Source: JAHFUI01 sp039931615 (GTDB taxonomy: Bacteria > Acidobacteriota > Vicinamibacteria > Vicinamibacterales > CAVVIG01). Taken from it: DNA of 64,000 nt. This document shows, in pieces, positions 35,940 through 43,862 of the stretch (positions are counted from its first letter, which is position 1; each line of letters opens with the position of its first letter). Both the position numbers and the translations under genes were made by a program. The notes under the pieces were generated by a model. That model did no database searches, was not told the DNA's origin, and saw nothing but the letters and a program-made list of their open reading frames with translations. The stretch spans positions 7,232-71,231 of the forward strand of contig JBDTRR010000028.1 in NCBI GenBank assembly GCA_039931615.1. Direction: 5' to 3'.

Positions 35940-37253
35940 ATGATCGCTCGAATGGAGCGTCAACCCTTCTACCGGACGCTGTACGGACAGGTGCTCGTGG
36001 CGACGATCGCCGGCGTCGCGCTCGGGTACTTCCTTCCACCGGCTGGCGTGGCGATGAAACCGCTCGGCGACGGCTTCATCAAGCTGGTCAGGATGGTGAT
36101 CGCGCCGATCATCTTCTGTACCGTGGTGGCCGGCGTCGCCGGCGTCGGCGACATGAAAGCGGTCGGCAAGGCCGGTGGGCTGGCGCTGATCTATTTCGAG
36201 GTGGTCACCACTCTGGCGCTGGTCATCGGCCTGGTCGTGGTCAACGTGGTGCGGCCGGGGGTGGGGATGAACGTGGATCCGGCCACCCTCGATCCCGCGG
36301 CGGTCGCCCAGTATGTCGGCGCCGCGGGCGCCCAGTCGATGACCGACGTCCTGCTCGGCGTCATTCCGACGACAGGGGTCGACGCCTTTGTCAAGGGCGA
36401 CATCCTGCAGGTGCTGCTGTTCGCGCTGCTGTTCGGTTTCGCGCTGCATGGACTCGGCGCGGCCGGCCGGGCGCTGTTCGGGCTGATCGACGGCCTGTCG
36501 CGCGTGCTGTTCGCGGTGGTCGGCATGATCATGAAGACGGCGCCGCTCGGCGCGTTCGGGGCGATGGCGTTTACGGTCGGCAATTTCGGCGTCGGCACGC
36601 TGGCCCAGCTCGGTCTGCTGATGGCCTGCTTCTACGCCACCTGCCTCCTGTTCGTCGCCGTCGTGCTGAACGCCATCGCGCGTCTCCATGGCTTCAGCGT
36701 GTGGCGCTTCATCAGATACATCAAGGAGGAGCTGTTCATCGTCTACGGCACATCCTCCTCTGAATCCGCGCTGCCGCGCCTGATGGCCAAGCTCGAGAAC
36801 CTCGGCGTGCGCCGATCGGTGGTCGGCCTGGTCGTCCCGGCCGGCTATTCCTTCAATCTCGACGGCACGGCGATTTACCTGACGATCGCCGCCGTGTTCA
36901 TCGCCCAGGCGACCAACACCCCGCTCGACTTGCGGCACCAGCTGACGCTGCTGGCGGTACTCCTCCTCACGTCGAAGGGATCGGCCGGGGTGGCGGGCGC
37001 AGCTCTGATCGTTCTGGCCGGAACCATTTCGGCCTCGGGCGTCATCCCGGTCGCCGGCGTCGCGCTCGTCCTCGGCATCCATCGGTTCATGGGCGAGGCG
37101 ATGGCTGTCACCAATCTGATTGGCAACGGCGTGGCGACGATCGTCGTGGGGAAGTGGTGCAATCAGGTGGACGACCAGCGTCTGAAGGATGGCCTCCGCC
37201 ATGAGACCGTGGCAGAAGCGGATCAACCGGAAACGCTGGCTGGCGGGCGATGA
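35940..37253 (+). CDS. Dicarboxylate/amino acid:cation symporter (DAACS family)
   Basis: Inner-membrane Na+/H+-coupled importer for C4-dicarboxylates or glutamate/aspartate (GltP/DctA type). Seen: eight or so hydrophobic segments, the serine-rich re-entrant loop GTSSSESALPRL, NLDGTAIYLTIAAVFIAQ and the second hairpin region LLTSKGSAGVAGAA. 437 residues. ATG 35940 with GGGA upstream; ATG 35952 is an alternative. Monocistronic as far as seen. Confidence 0.92.
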   Translation: MIARMERQPFYRTLYGQVLVATIAGVALGYFLPPAGVAMKPLGDGFIKLVRMVIAPIIFCTVVAGVAGVGDMKAVGKAGGLALIYFEVVTTLALVIGLVVVNVVRPGVGMNVDPATLDPAAVAQYVGAAGAQSMTDVLLGVIPTTGVDAFVKGDILQVLLFALLFGFALHGLGAAGRALFGLIDGLSRVLFAVVGMIMKTAPLGAFGAMAFTVGNFGVGTLAQLGLLMACFYATCLLFVAVVLNAIARLHGFSVWRFIRYIKEELFIVYGTSSSESALPRLMAKLENLGVRRSVVGLVVPAGYSFNLDGTAIYLTIAAVFIAQATNTPLDLRHQLTLLAVLLLTSKGSAGVAGAALIVLAGTISASGVIPVAGVALVLGIHRFMGEAMAVTNLIGNGVATIVVGKWCNQVDDQRLKDGLRHETVAEADQPETLAGGR

Positions 37254-37302
37254 AGCGGCGGCTGAGCGGGGATCTGCCCGTGGCAGCCGTCACCAGAGGC
37301 TG

Positions 37303-38025
37303 TTAGAGCTGCGCGTGCGGCGCGAGCGCCTGTTCAGTCGCGGCGGCCGCCGCGGATCGGTCCACGACGTGGTTGGCGAGATACAGCGACGAGATCGTCC
37401 GAATCGCCTGCGCCCACGACACCGGCCGGCTTTCGACCTGCACCCGCCCGACCGCGATCGCCGCGCAGATGGCGTCCGGATTCGGTTCGGCGTCGACCAG
37501 CGACCAGGTGGTGCCGAGCTGGTAGAGGCGGTGGACATCGCCATTGCCGACCAGCGGCTTGCCGTGCCGTGCCGCCCAGCGCCTGGCGCGCGGGTTGAAA
37601 TTCAGCGTCGCCGTGTACATCGCGTTCCACTCGACCGCATCGAAAAGAGCCGCGTGCCGATCGAGATCGTGGCCGAGCGCCGTCGATGAGGGAAAAAATG
37701 GATGGGGCGCGATGACCAGCCCCGGCTGCCGGCGCTTGAGGCGTCCGAGATCCTCGAACGTCTGCACCTCGTCCACCCCGCGCTCGAAGTTGAGCAGCAG
37801 GACGTGGCGGCCCTGGATCGTCCGCTCGATGCCGGGAATGAGCACGACGCCCCGGTCCGCCGCGTAGGAAATCCAGCGCCGGAGGTCCAGCTGCCGGTCG
37901 TGCAGGGTGACCGCGATCGCGTCGTAGCCAAGCGTGGCCGCGCGATCGATCAGCTCGCACGTGCTGTGCGGGATGCGATCGATCGGGTCGTCGGCCGTGT
38001 GGGTGTGGAGATCAACTTTCAACAT
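37303..38025 (-). CDS. PHP-domain metallohydrolase
   Basis: 240-residue phosphoesterase-like protein of the PHP family. Seen: N-terminal metal motif DLHTHT at residues 5-10, IPGIERTIQGRHVLLL with Glu, IAPHPFFP with His, and NGDVHRLYQLG near residue 180, which together would form the metal cluster. Related proteins hydrolyse nucleotides, phospho-sugars or histidinol phosphate. The substrate is unknown. It converges with the symporter. Confidence 0.85.
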   Translation of the reverse strand: MLKVDLHTHTADDPIDRIPHSTCELIDRAATLGYDAIAVTLHDRQLDLRRWISYAADRGVVLIPGIERTIQGRHVLLLNFERGVDEVQTFEDLGRLKRRQPGLVIAPHPFFPSSTALGHDLDRHAALFDAVEWNAMYTATLNFNPRARRWAARHGKPLVGNGDVHRLYQLGTTWSLVDAEPNPDAICAAIAVGRVQVESRPVSWAQAIRTISSLYLANHVVDRSAAAAATEQALAPHAQL

Positions 38026-38372
38026 CGTGAACGCTTCTGTTACAGGATTCGAGCCACGAAAAATGCAGCGGGTTCGGCCTGGAATTCGTCGGTATGTGTC
38101 TCGTTAAGTGGTTTACAAGCAGTAGTTTGAGGCCATCAATCGAGCTGGGCCAGCTGTTGCCACAGTGCGGCGAAGTCGCCGCCGGGGCAGACCTTAGTCT
38201 CTCACGAGACTCATGGGCGGTGGGGGACCGGGCACCGGCGCCGCGCGTCCTGCTCCGGGCGGCGGCAAGACGGCGGTCGCGTGAGCCGGAGGCCGCACGG
38301 CGTTTCGCTATACTTGAATGGTCGGTCCGGGCGGTTGCTCGTGGGCCGGTGGTACGTTGATCGCACTGACCC
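38026..38372. other. Intergenic region between divergent PHP and MBL-fold genes; no gene seen
   Basis: No family-like frame on either strand. Seen: a short hairpin AGTCTC-TCAC-GAGACT at 38196-38211 and a TATACT hexamer at 38309-38314 that could be a -10 for the MBL-fold gene, without a good -35. Confidence 0.5.
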
Positions 38373-39275
38373 ATGCAGTTCCCCCTTCGAAATCGATTCA
38401 ATCTCTCCCGCCGCGATCTTGGATACCTGCGCCGCATCAGCGAAGGCTACCGGCGGAGGATCTCGGCGGCGCCGCATCGCCCGGATCCGTCCCGCTGGCG
38501 AAATGACCGGGTCACGATGGCCTGGCTCGGCCATTCGACCGTGCTGCTGAACGTATTCGGCATCTGGATCCTGACCGACCCGGTACTGCGTTCGCGGGTC
38601 GGCGTGCGCGTCGGTCCGATGACCTTCGGACCAAAGCGGTATATCGCCCCGGCACTGCGGCTGCGGGAGCTGCCGCGTCTCGACTTCATCCTCCTGACGC
38701 ATGCGCACATGGATCATCTCGATCTCGGCACCCTGCGCCGGATTCCGCGCGGCGTGACCGTCGTCACCGCGGCCGCGACGGCCGACCTCCTGGGTCCGCT
38801 GCGATTTCGCGAGGTGGTCGAGATGCATTGGGGGGAGTCGAGGCAGTTCCCGGCCGCCGGCCGGCGATTGACCGTCGAGGCGCTGAAGGTGCAGCACTGG
38901 GGAGCCCGCGTCCGGCACGACGTCCATCGCGGCTTCAACGGCTACCTGCTCGAGTGCGAGGGGCGCCGCATCTGCATTGCCGGTGACACGGCGCGGACCA
39001 GCTTCGCCGCCGCCGGCCGCGGCGGACCGATCGATCTGATGGTGATGCCGATCGGCGCCTACAATCCGTGGATTGCCAGTCACTGCACGCCCGAGCAGGC
39101 GGTTGAAATGGCCGACGAGGCGCGCGCGCAATTCGTCGCGCCGATTCACCACCAGACGTTCCGGCTCGGCGCGGAGCCGATGGGCGAGCCGATTCAACGG
39201 TTCGTCCGCGCCCTGGAACCGGAGCGGGTCGCGCTGCGGGAAATCGGCGAGACCTTCGTGCTGCCGAACCGGTGA
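38373..39275 (+). CDS. MBL-fold metallohydrolase, NAPE-PLD/UlaG-like
   Basis: 300-residue metallo-beta-lactamase-fold hydrolase. Seen: TMAWLGHSTVLLNVFGIWILTDP is split at its typical opening strand, LLTHAHMDHLD (H-x-H-x-D-H metal motif), IAGDTARTSF and the final metal-binding histidine in FVAPIHHQTF. The pattern is closest to bacterial relatives of N-acylphosphatidylethanolamine phospholipase D and UlaG lactonase. Soluble; no signal peptide. The downstream S1 gene is on the same strand, 88 nt away. Confidence 0.88.
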   Translation: MQFPLRNRFNLSRRDLGYLRRISEGYRRRISAAPHRPDPSRWRNDRVTMAWLGHSTVLLNVFGIWILTDPVLRSRVGVRVGPMTFGPKRYIAPALRLRELPRLDFILLTHAHMDHLDLGTLRRIPRGVTVVTAAATADLLGPLRFREVVEMHWGESRQFPAAGRRLTVEALKVQHWGARVRHDVHRGFNGYLLECEGRRICIAGDTARTSFAAAGRGGPIDLMVMPIGAYNPWIASHCTPEQAVEMADEARAQFVAPIHHQTFRLGAEPMGEPIQRFVRALEPERVALREIGETFVLPNR

Positions 39276-39363
39276 CACGCACAGTGTGTCCTGTCCGGCT
39301 GTCGCCGGACCGCGATCCGATTCGGAAGAGGGCGCACCAGACCCCGTCACACAGGAGCATGCC

Positions 39364-40803
39364 GTGAGCGAGCCCGAGGAAGATTTCGCCGCGATGTTCG
39401 AGGCGTCTTCGCAAGCGAAGCGCTTCGAGAGGGGTCAGACCATCGAGGGCACGATTGTCGCCATCGGGCCCGAGGTTGCGTTCGTCAACGTCGGCGGCAA
39501 GGGTGAGGCGATGATCGATCTCGCCGAACTGAGAGACGACGACGGCGCGCTCGAGGTCGCGGTTGGGGACCGGATCCAGGCGACCGTGGTGTCGACCGCC
39601 GGCGGGCTGCAGCTCTCCCGGAGGCTGGTGCGCGGGGCGGCGACGCAGCGGCAGATCGAGGAGGCGTTCCGGACCGGCCTGCCGGTGGACGGCAAGATCG
39701 AACAGGAAGTGAAGGGCGGCTACGAAGTGCGCATCGCCCGCCAGCGCGCGTTCTGCCCGTTCTCCCAGATCGACACGCTGCGGAGCACCGAACCGGCGGA
39801 GCACATCGGGCGCGTCTACCAGTTCCGGATCATCGAGTACCAGGAAGCCGGACGGAACATCGTCGTCTCGCGCCGGGCACTGCTCGAGGACGAGCAGCGC
39901 GCCAACGCTGAGGGGATCCGGCGATCGATCGTCGCCGGCGCCGTGATCACCGGGCGGGTCACGTCGGTGCGCGATTTCGGGGCGTTCGTCGACCTCGGGG
40001 CAGGTGTGCAGGGACTGCTGCATGTCTCCGAAATGGGGTGGTCCCGGGTGTCGGACGCGGCGCAGGTCGTCAAGGCCGGCGAGACGATCACCGTCAAGGT
40101 GTTGCGCGTCGACGAGGCGACGCAGAAGATCGCGCTCGGTTTGAAGCAGCTCAGCGCCGATCCGTGGGAGACGGTACCGGCCGCCTACGAGGTGGGCCAG
40201 GTGCGCACCGGGCGCGTCACGCGCCTGGCGGAATTCGGCGCCTTCGTCGAACTGGAACCCGGCGTGGAAGGGCTGGCGCACATTTCCACGTTCGAGCCGA
40301 CCGGGCGCTCGGACGGTTGGGCCCGATTGGTGGCGCCGGAGACGACCGGAGCGTTCGAGATCCTCAGCATCGACCTCGAGAAGAAGCGGATCGGGGTGGC
40401 GCTGGTTCCGGAAGGGTCGGCGCGGGCCGGGGCCGCAGCCTCTGGGCCGTCGATCATCACCGCGGGCGCGCGGCTCACCGGCAAGGTCGAGCGTCACGAG
40501 AAGTTCGGGATCTTCGTGTTCCTGGCGCCGGGGCGCACCGGTCTCGTGCCGTCGAGCGAAACGGGCGTGGCCCGGGACGGGGACGTCGCAAAGCTGTTTC
40601 CGGTCGGCGCCGACGTCGCGGTGATCGTGCTCGAGGTCGATCCGACGGGACGCCGCATCCGCCTCAGTTTGAAAGCGGTGCAGGCGGCGCAGGAGGACGC
40701 GGAACTGCGCGACTACGCCCTGCGCCAGGACAGCGAACAGGAGGCGGCGTTTGGATCACTCGCCGACAAGCTCCGCGGCGCGCTCCAGCCGCGGGAGAGG
40801 TAG
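39364..40803 (+). CDS. Multi-repeat S1 RNA-binding protein (ribosomal protein S1-like)
   Basis: 479-residue cytoplasmic protein with five OB/S1-like repeats, at about residues 20-90 (GQTIEGTIVAIG), 103-180 (GLPVDGKIEQEVKGGYEVRI), 193-265 (GAVITGRVTSVRDFGAFVDL), 278-350 (GQVRTGRVTRLAEFGAFVEL) and 375-450 (GARLTGKVERHEKFGIFVFL). The arrangement matches short S1 homologues. The start is GTG 39364 with AGGAG upstream; the frame is open far upstream in the MBL gene but without support. Whether it is the main S1 of this genome or an accessory one cannot be decided from the window. Confidence 0.88.
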   Translation: MSEPEEDFAAMFEASSQAKRFERGQTIEGTIVAIGPEVAFVNVGGKGEAMIDLAELRDDDGALEVAVGDRIQATVVSTAGGLQLSRRLVRGAATQRQIEEAFRTGLPVDGKIEQEVKGGYEVRIARQRAFCPFSQIDTLRSTEPAEHIGRVYQFRIIEYQEAGRNIVVSRRALLEDEQRANAEGIRRSIVAGAVITGRVTSVRDFGAFVDLGAGVQGLLHVSEMGWSRVSDAAQVVKAGETITVKVLRVDEATQKIALGLKQLSADPWETVPAAYEVGQVRTGRVTRLAEFGAFVELEPGVEGLAHISTFEPTGRSDGWARLVAPETTGAFEILSIDLEKKRIGVALVPEGSARAGAAASGPSIITAGARLTGKVERHEKFGIFVFLAPGRTGLVPSSETGVARDGDVAKLFPVGADVAVIVLEVDPTGRRIRLSLKAVQAAQEDAELRDYALRQDSEQEAAFGSLADKLRGALQPRER

Positions 40804-40812
40804 AGGCGCCAG

Positions 40813-41316
40813 TCAAGGCCGCTGCAGGCTTCCGACCAGATCGTCGAGGCGGTCGTAGCTGATGCCGGCGCCGCGGGACATGCCTGAGGCGATGACCTGG
40901 TCGCGCACCTGCAGCGACGGGTAGCGCACCGTCGCCGTCATCCGCGTCTTGCCCTCCTCGTCGGCGAACTCCGTCGTCACCACGGAGACGGTGTCGGGGA
41001 ATTGTTCGAAGATCTCGGTGAAGACCAGCCGGCCCGGCGGGTCGATCTCCAGATACTCGCCGTAGAAGGCGGCTTCGCCCCTGGGGTGGCGGTTGACGAA
41101 GCGCCAGGCGCCGCCGACGCGCAGGTCGATCTCGCACACCGGTACTGAATAGCCCTCGCCGAGACGGCCCCACCACTGTTTGACGTGGTCCGGCGTGGTC
41201 ATCGCCTCGAACACCAGACGCCTCGGCGCATCGAACAGCCGCGTCATCCGGATTTCCGTATCTGACGGCGTCGTGACTGTGAAGCTGTCGCTGTTTGCCG
41301 CGTGCCCTCCGACCAT
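40813..41316 (-). CDS. SRPBCC/AHSA1 domain protein
   Basis: 167-residue START-like helix-grip protein of the Aha1-C group. Seen: RLFDAPRRLVFEAMTTPDHVKQWWG, ryhm-like strand pattern DLRVGGAWRF, and the long C-terminal helix YDRLDDLVGSL. Such proteins bind hydrophobic ligands; many are paired with an ArsR regulator, which is not seen here. ATG 41316 has AGGAG just upstream. It converges with the S1 gene. Confidence 0.85.
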   Translation of the reverse strand: MVGGHAANSDSFTVTTPSDTEIRMTRLFDAPRRLVFEAMTTPDHVKQWWGRLGEGYSVPVCEIDLRVGGAWRFVNRHPRGEAAFYGEYLEIDPPGRLVFTEIFEQFPDTVSVVTTEFADEEGKTRMTATVRYPSLQVRDQVIASGMSRGAGISYDRLDDLVGSLQRP

Positions 41317-41632
41317 GACTCCTGTCCCCCTTCAATCGATCGTCATCTTAATAAACCAGATAGTTAATTAACCTTGTGGTGTTATATGCGCAGCCGGAAC
41401 GGTTGTCAACCCGGTCCTGGCCCGTGGTGAAGGCCGGCTGGTTCGATCGGTCGTCGCAGGATGCGCTTCCGCGGGATCGTGACGGGGAGATCAGTCGTCG
41501 TGCAGGCCTTCCGCCTTCGCGCGCGTGTTCGTGTTCAAGCGCTTCGGCGGACCGCCGTAGCCTTGGCGGAGGCTGGTCAGGCCGGCCGTGGCTGACCCGC
41601 CGAAAGGTCGGTGGGATGCCAGCGTCGGTTCG
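41317..41632. other. Intergenic region upstream of the SRPBCC gene; no gene recognised
   Basis: Seen: an AT-rich patch with the 10-bp palindrome GTTAATTAAC at 41363-41372, near where a promoter of the SRPBCC gene would lie and so a possible operator. A CGGCGGACCGCCG palindrome near 41545-41557 lies in otherwise featureless GC-rich DNA. Confidence 0.4.
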
Positions 41633-41815
41633 TCACACGTCGTGCTTCCAGAGATGACCGCAATCGGGGCAGTACAGCTTCTCTTGAGTTGTCACTCTGT
41701 CGAGGCAGACCGTCCGGAGCGAGCGGCATTCCGGGCACAGCGGCCGTTGGAGGCGTGGGTACTCAGGGACCGCAATCGACCGCGTCGACCTGTCTGGCGC
41801 CGCTCGTTCGGCCAT
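41633..41815 (-). CDS. Small zinc-ribbon protein
   Basis: 60-residue protein with two CxxC knuckles: LCPECRSLRTVC and LYCPDCGHLWKHDV, spaced like a single zinc ribbon. No other domain. ATG 41815 (MAERAAPDRS) is the start that keeps the protein compact; the frame is open to 41857. Function unknown; such small ribbons often bind nucleic acid or protein partners. Confidence 0.55.
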   Translation of the reverse strand: MAERAAPDRSTRSIAVPEYPRLQRPLCPECRSLRTVCLDRVTTQEKLYCPDCGHLWKHDV

Positions 41816-42004
41816 GCACGACCATACCCGAAGCGGCCAGCCCGGCGTCTGTCCCATTTTGGACAGTCTCGCCGGCAGGAGCGACGCGTCATGCCGTGCG
41901 GTGCTCTTCGTCAGAAAATGCCCTCACTGTCGATGCCGCCCTATGGCTACAATCCGGTGCCCTCGTAGTGCATCCGATCGACGCTCTCGAGCCGGGAGAC
42001 GAGT

Positions 42005-43234
42005 ATGAATGTGCATTCGGCTGTCAGGGGTTCGGGGACGGGCGCCCTCCGACTGGGGGCGGGCGTCGCAGTCATCTCGGCGGCGCTGGTGGCGGGCCTC
42101 GGCGCGCAGGTCCGATCACCGACTGGTCCACGGCTCGTCACGGTGCCCGAAGGCCAGCGCACGGCGGAGCAGAATACGGTCGCCGGGCAGTACGCCGCTC
42201 TCGGGATGCCAAACCTCGCCGGCACCTACCTGCACTACCCCCAGCTGTCGCTCCTGATCCCGCACGTGCTGTACGTCACGGGTCAGTCCGGGCTGCCACC
42301 GCGCCATCGTGCGCTGCTCGGCCTCCGCACCGCCTGGCTCACGCGATCGCCGTATCTGTGGGGGCATCGCGTGCCGGCGTCACGCGCCGCCGGGCTGTCT
42401 GATGACGAGATCGCCCGGATCGCGGGCGGCCCCGACGCGGCCGGCTGGGATCCCTTCGACGCAGCGGTGTTGCGTGCCGCCGACGAACTGCACATCGACT
42501 CGTTCGTGTCCGATGCGACCTGGCAGATGCTGTCCACCCGTTACGACCTCAATCAGCTGGTCGACACGGTCGACACGGTCGGAACGCTGACGATGCACGC
42601 GGGGATGATGAATTCACTGGGCATCGAGGTGGAAAGCGACATCAAGGACCGCCTGCCGTCGGTGCCGTTCAGCGTCGCCGCGACGCGGACGAACAGCAGG
42701 CTGGAAGGCCGCGGTGCACGCATTCCGCCGCAGGAGGCGGCCGGCGGGCGGGGCGGCGCCGGCGGGAACGTGTTCCGCACGTTCAATCGCAACCCGGCTG
42801 CGGATCGTACCCGCGGCGCGATGAACCAGCAGGTGAACACCACCAACAGCCTGCCGCCGCGGCAGCGCGAGCTGCTGCTGATGCGCATCGGCGTGCTTTG
42901 CCGCTCTGAATACGAATACGCGGCGCATCACCGCGCCGGACGTCGGGCGGGCCTGACCGACGCCGACGTCGCCCGCATCCTGGCCGGGCCCGGCAGCAGC
43001 GGTGGCGATGCGCTCGATACGGCGCTGCTGCGCGCCGCCGACGAGCTCTTCGAGAACGACCTCGTCTCGAGTGAGACGTGGGCCGCGCTGGCGAAGGACC
43101 TCGACACCAGGCGGCTGTTCGACGTGTTGATTACGGTCGGCGGCTATCGTTGGAACTCGATGCTGATCAACAGTGCCGGCGTGCAGCTCGATGCGAATAT
43201 GGCCGACTTCCGCTTTCCGCCCGCGCTGCGATGA
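42005..43234 (+). CDS. Secreted protein with two carboxymuconolactone decarboxylase (AhpD-fold) domains
   Basis: 409 residues. Seen: an export signal (residues about 12-35, LRLGAGVAVISAALVAGLGA), then two tandem CMD domains at about 70-200 (LPPRHRALLGLRTAWLTRSPYLWGHR, split at the family core) and 280-400 (RELLLMRIGVLCRSEYEYAAHH). Both keep the helix-turn pattern with the conserved His but lack the AhpD C-x2-C redox pair, so peroxidase activity is unlikely. GGGAG lies 6 nt before ATG 42005. Cytoplasmic CMD proteins are common; an exported double-domain form is unusual and its job is unknown. Confidence 0.8.
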   Translation: MNVHSAVRGSGTGALRLGAGVAVISAALVAGLGAQVRSPTGPRLVTVPEGQRTAEQNTVAGQYAALGMPNLAGTYLHYPQLSLLIPHVLYVTGQSGLPPRHRALLGLRTAWLTRSPYLWGHRVPASRAAGLSDDEIARIAGGPDAAGWDPFDAAVLRAADELHIDSFVSDATWQMLSTRYDLNQLVDTVDTVGTLTMHAGMMNSLGIEVESDIKDRLPSVPFSVAATRTNSRLEGRGARIPPQEAAGGRGGAGGNVFRTFNRNPAADRTRGAMNQQVNTTNSLPPRQRELLLMRIGVLCRSEYEYAAHHRAGRRAGLTDADVARILAGPGSSGGDALDTALLRAADELFENDLVSSETWAALAKDLDTRRLFDVLITVGGYRWNSMLINSAGVQLDANMADFRFPPALR

Positions 43235-43317
43235 CGGACCCGGCCGGTCGGTTTGACAACGGGCAAGCCGGATGAACGGCGACGCCCTGGGTCTTTGCTC
43301 CCTGGCGTCGGCGGTCG

Positions 43318-43408
43318 AGTCACCGGCACGGCATTTGGACTGCCGGGCCGCATCGTGATCGCGATCGCCGGAATCGGCCTCGTCGGCATGATGGGGACCG
43401 GTCTCTAG
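43318..43408 (+). pseudogene. PepSY-type membrane protein remnant (C-terminal scrap)
   Basis: One frame reads GTAFGLPGRIVIAIAGIGLV followed by GMMGTGL and a stop. This looks like the end of a PepSY-associated transmembrane protein, but no start or upstream domain is present. The similarity is from memory and short. Confidence 0.3.
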
Positions 43409-43500
43409 GGATCGTACCCAGGTGCTCGCCCTTCGGGCTGAACACCTGCAGACCCGCCGAGGGCTTGGCGCCGCTGAGGTGGGAGTTGGCGGGTGGAATA
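43408..43500 (-). pseudogene. SMP-30/gluconolactonase-like remnant
   Basis: A minus-strand frame reads GLQVFSPKGEHLGTIP, the typical blade motif of SMP-30/gluconolactonase beta-propellers. Nothing of the rest of such a protein is present on either side. It abuts the PepSY-like scrap at 43408. Confidence 0.35.
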
Positions 43501-43594
43501 ATGACGCCAGGAGACTGGAGTGCCAATCACTTCCCGGCGACGCGCGATGCTGGTGCTCGGTTTGTGCGCGACGACCCTCTCGGGCCGTGCGCTT

Positions 43595-43705
43595 TCAAAG
43601 ACGCTGCTGCCATGCTCGCCGCTTGGCGAGGATCAGCCAGACCCCCATTGCCACCAGGAACACGGCCGGAACAATTTCGAAAATCCACTCCAGGAGCCAG
43701 GCCAT
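43595..43705 (-). CDS. 36-residue single-span membrane peptide
   Basis: MAWLLEWIFEIVPAVF continues with LVAMGVWLILAKRRAWQQRL and a TGA stop: an amphiphilic start, one hydrophobic helix (about residues 9-27) and a basic end, which predicts N-out/C-in or peripheral insertion. A strong ribosome site (GGGAGGGTGG) lies 4-13 nt before ATG 43705. It lies alone in a region of gene scraps. No family known to me; function unknown. Confidence 0.55.
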   Translation of the reverse strand: MAWLLEWIFEIVPAVFLVAMGVWLILAKRRAWQQRL

Positions 43706-43862
43706 CGGACCACCCTCCCAGGCCTGACTATGCTAACGCCGCAGACAGGTCGCCGGAACAATCACAATTCATTGTCAAAGGCAGTGTGACGAGCCGAGTC
43801 GAAGGGCTTGAAACATCGACCCATTTCGGCGTTCCCGCGGGCGTTCCGGCGCCGGTTCCGTG

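Noticed and set aside
38040..38070. A tRNA T-arm-like string (GGCTCGAATCC on the minus strand)
   Set aside because: The arms do not pair and no cloverleaf or acceptor stem can be built around it.
41521..41560. CGGCGGACCGCCG palindrome as a regulatory site
   Set aside because: It is common in such GC-rich DNA and has no promoter or gene start in a suitable place.
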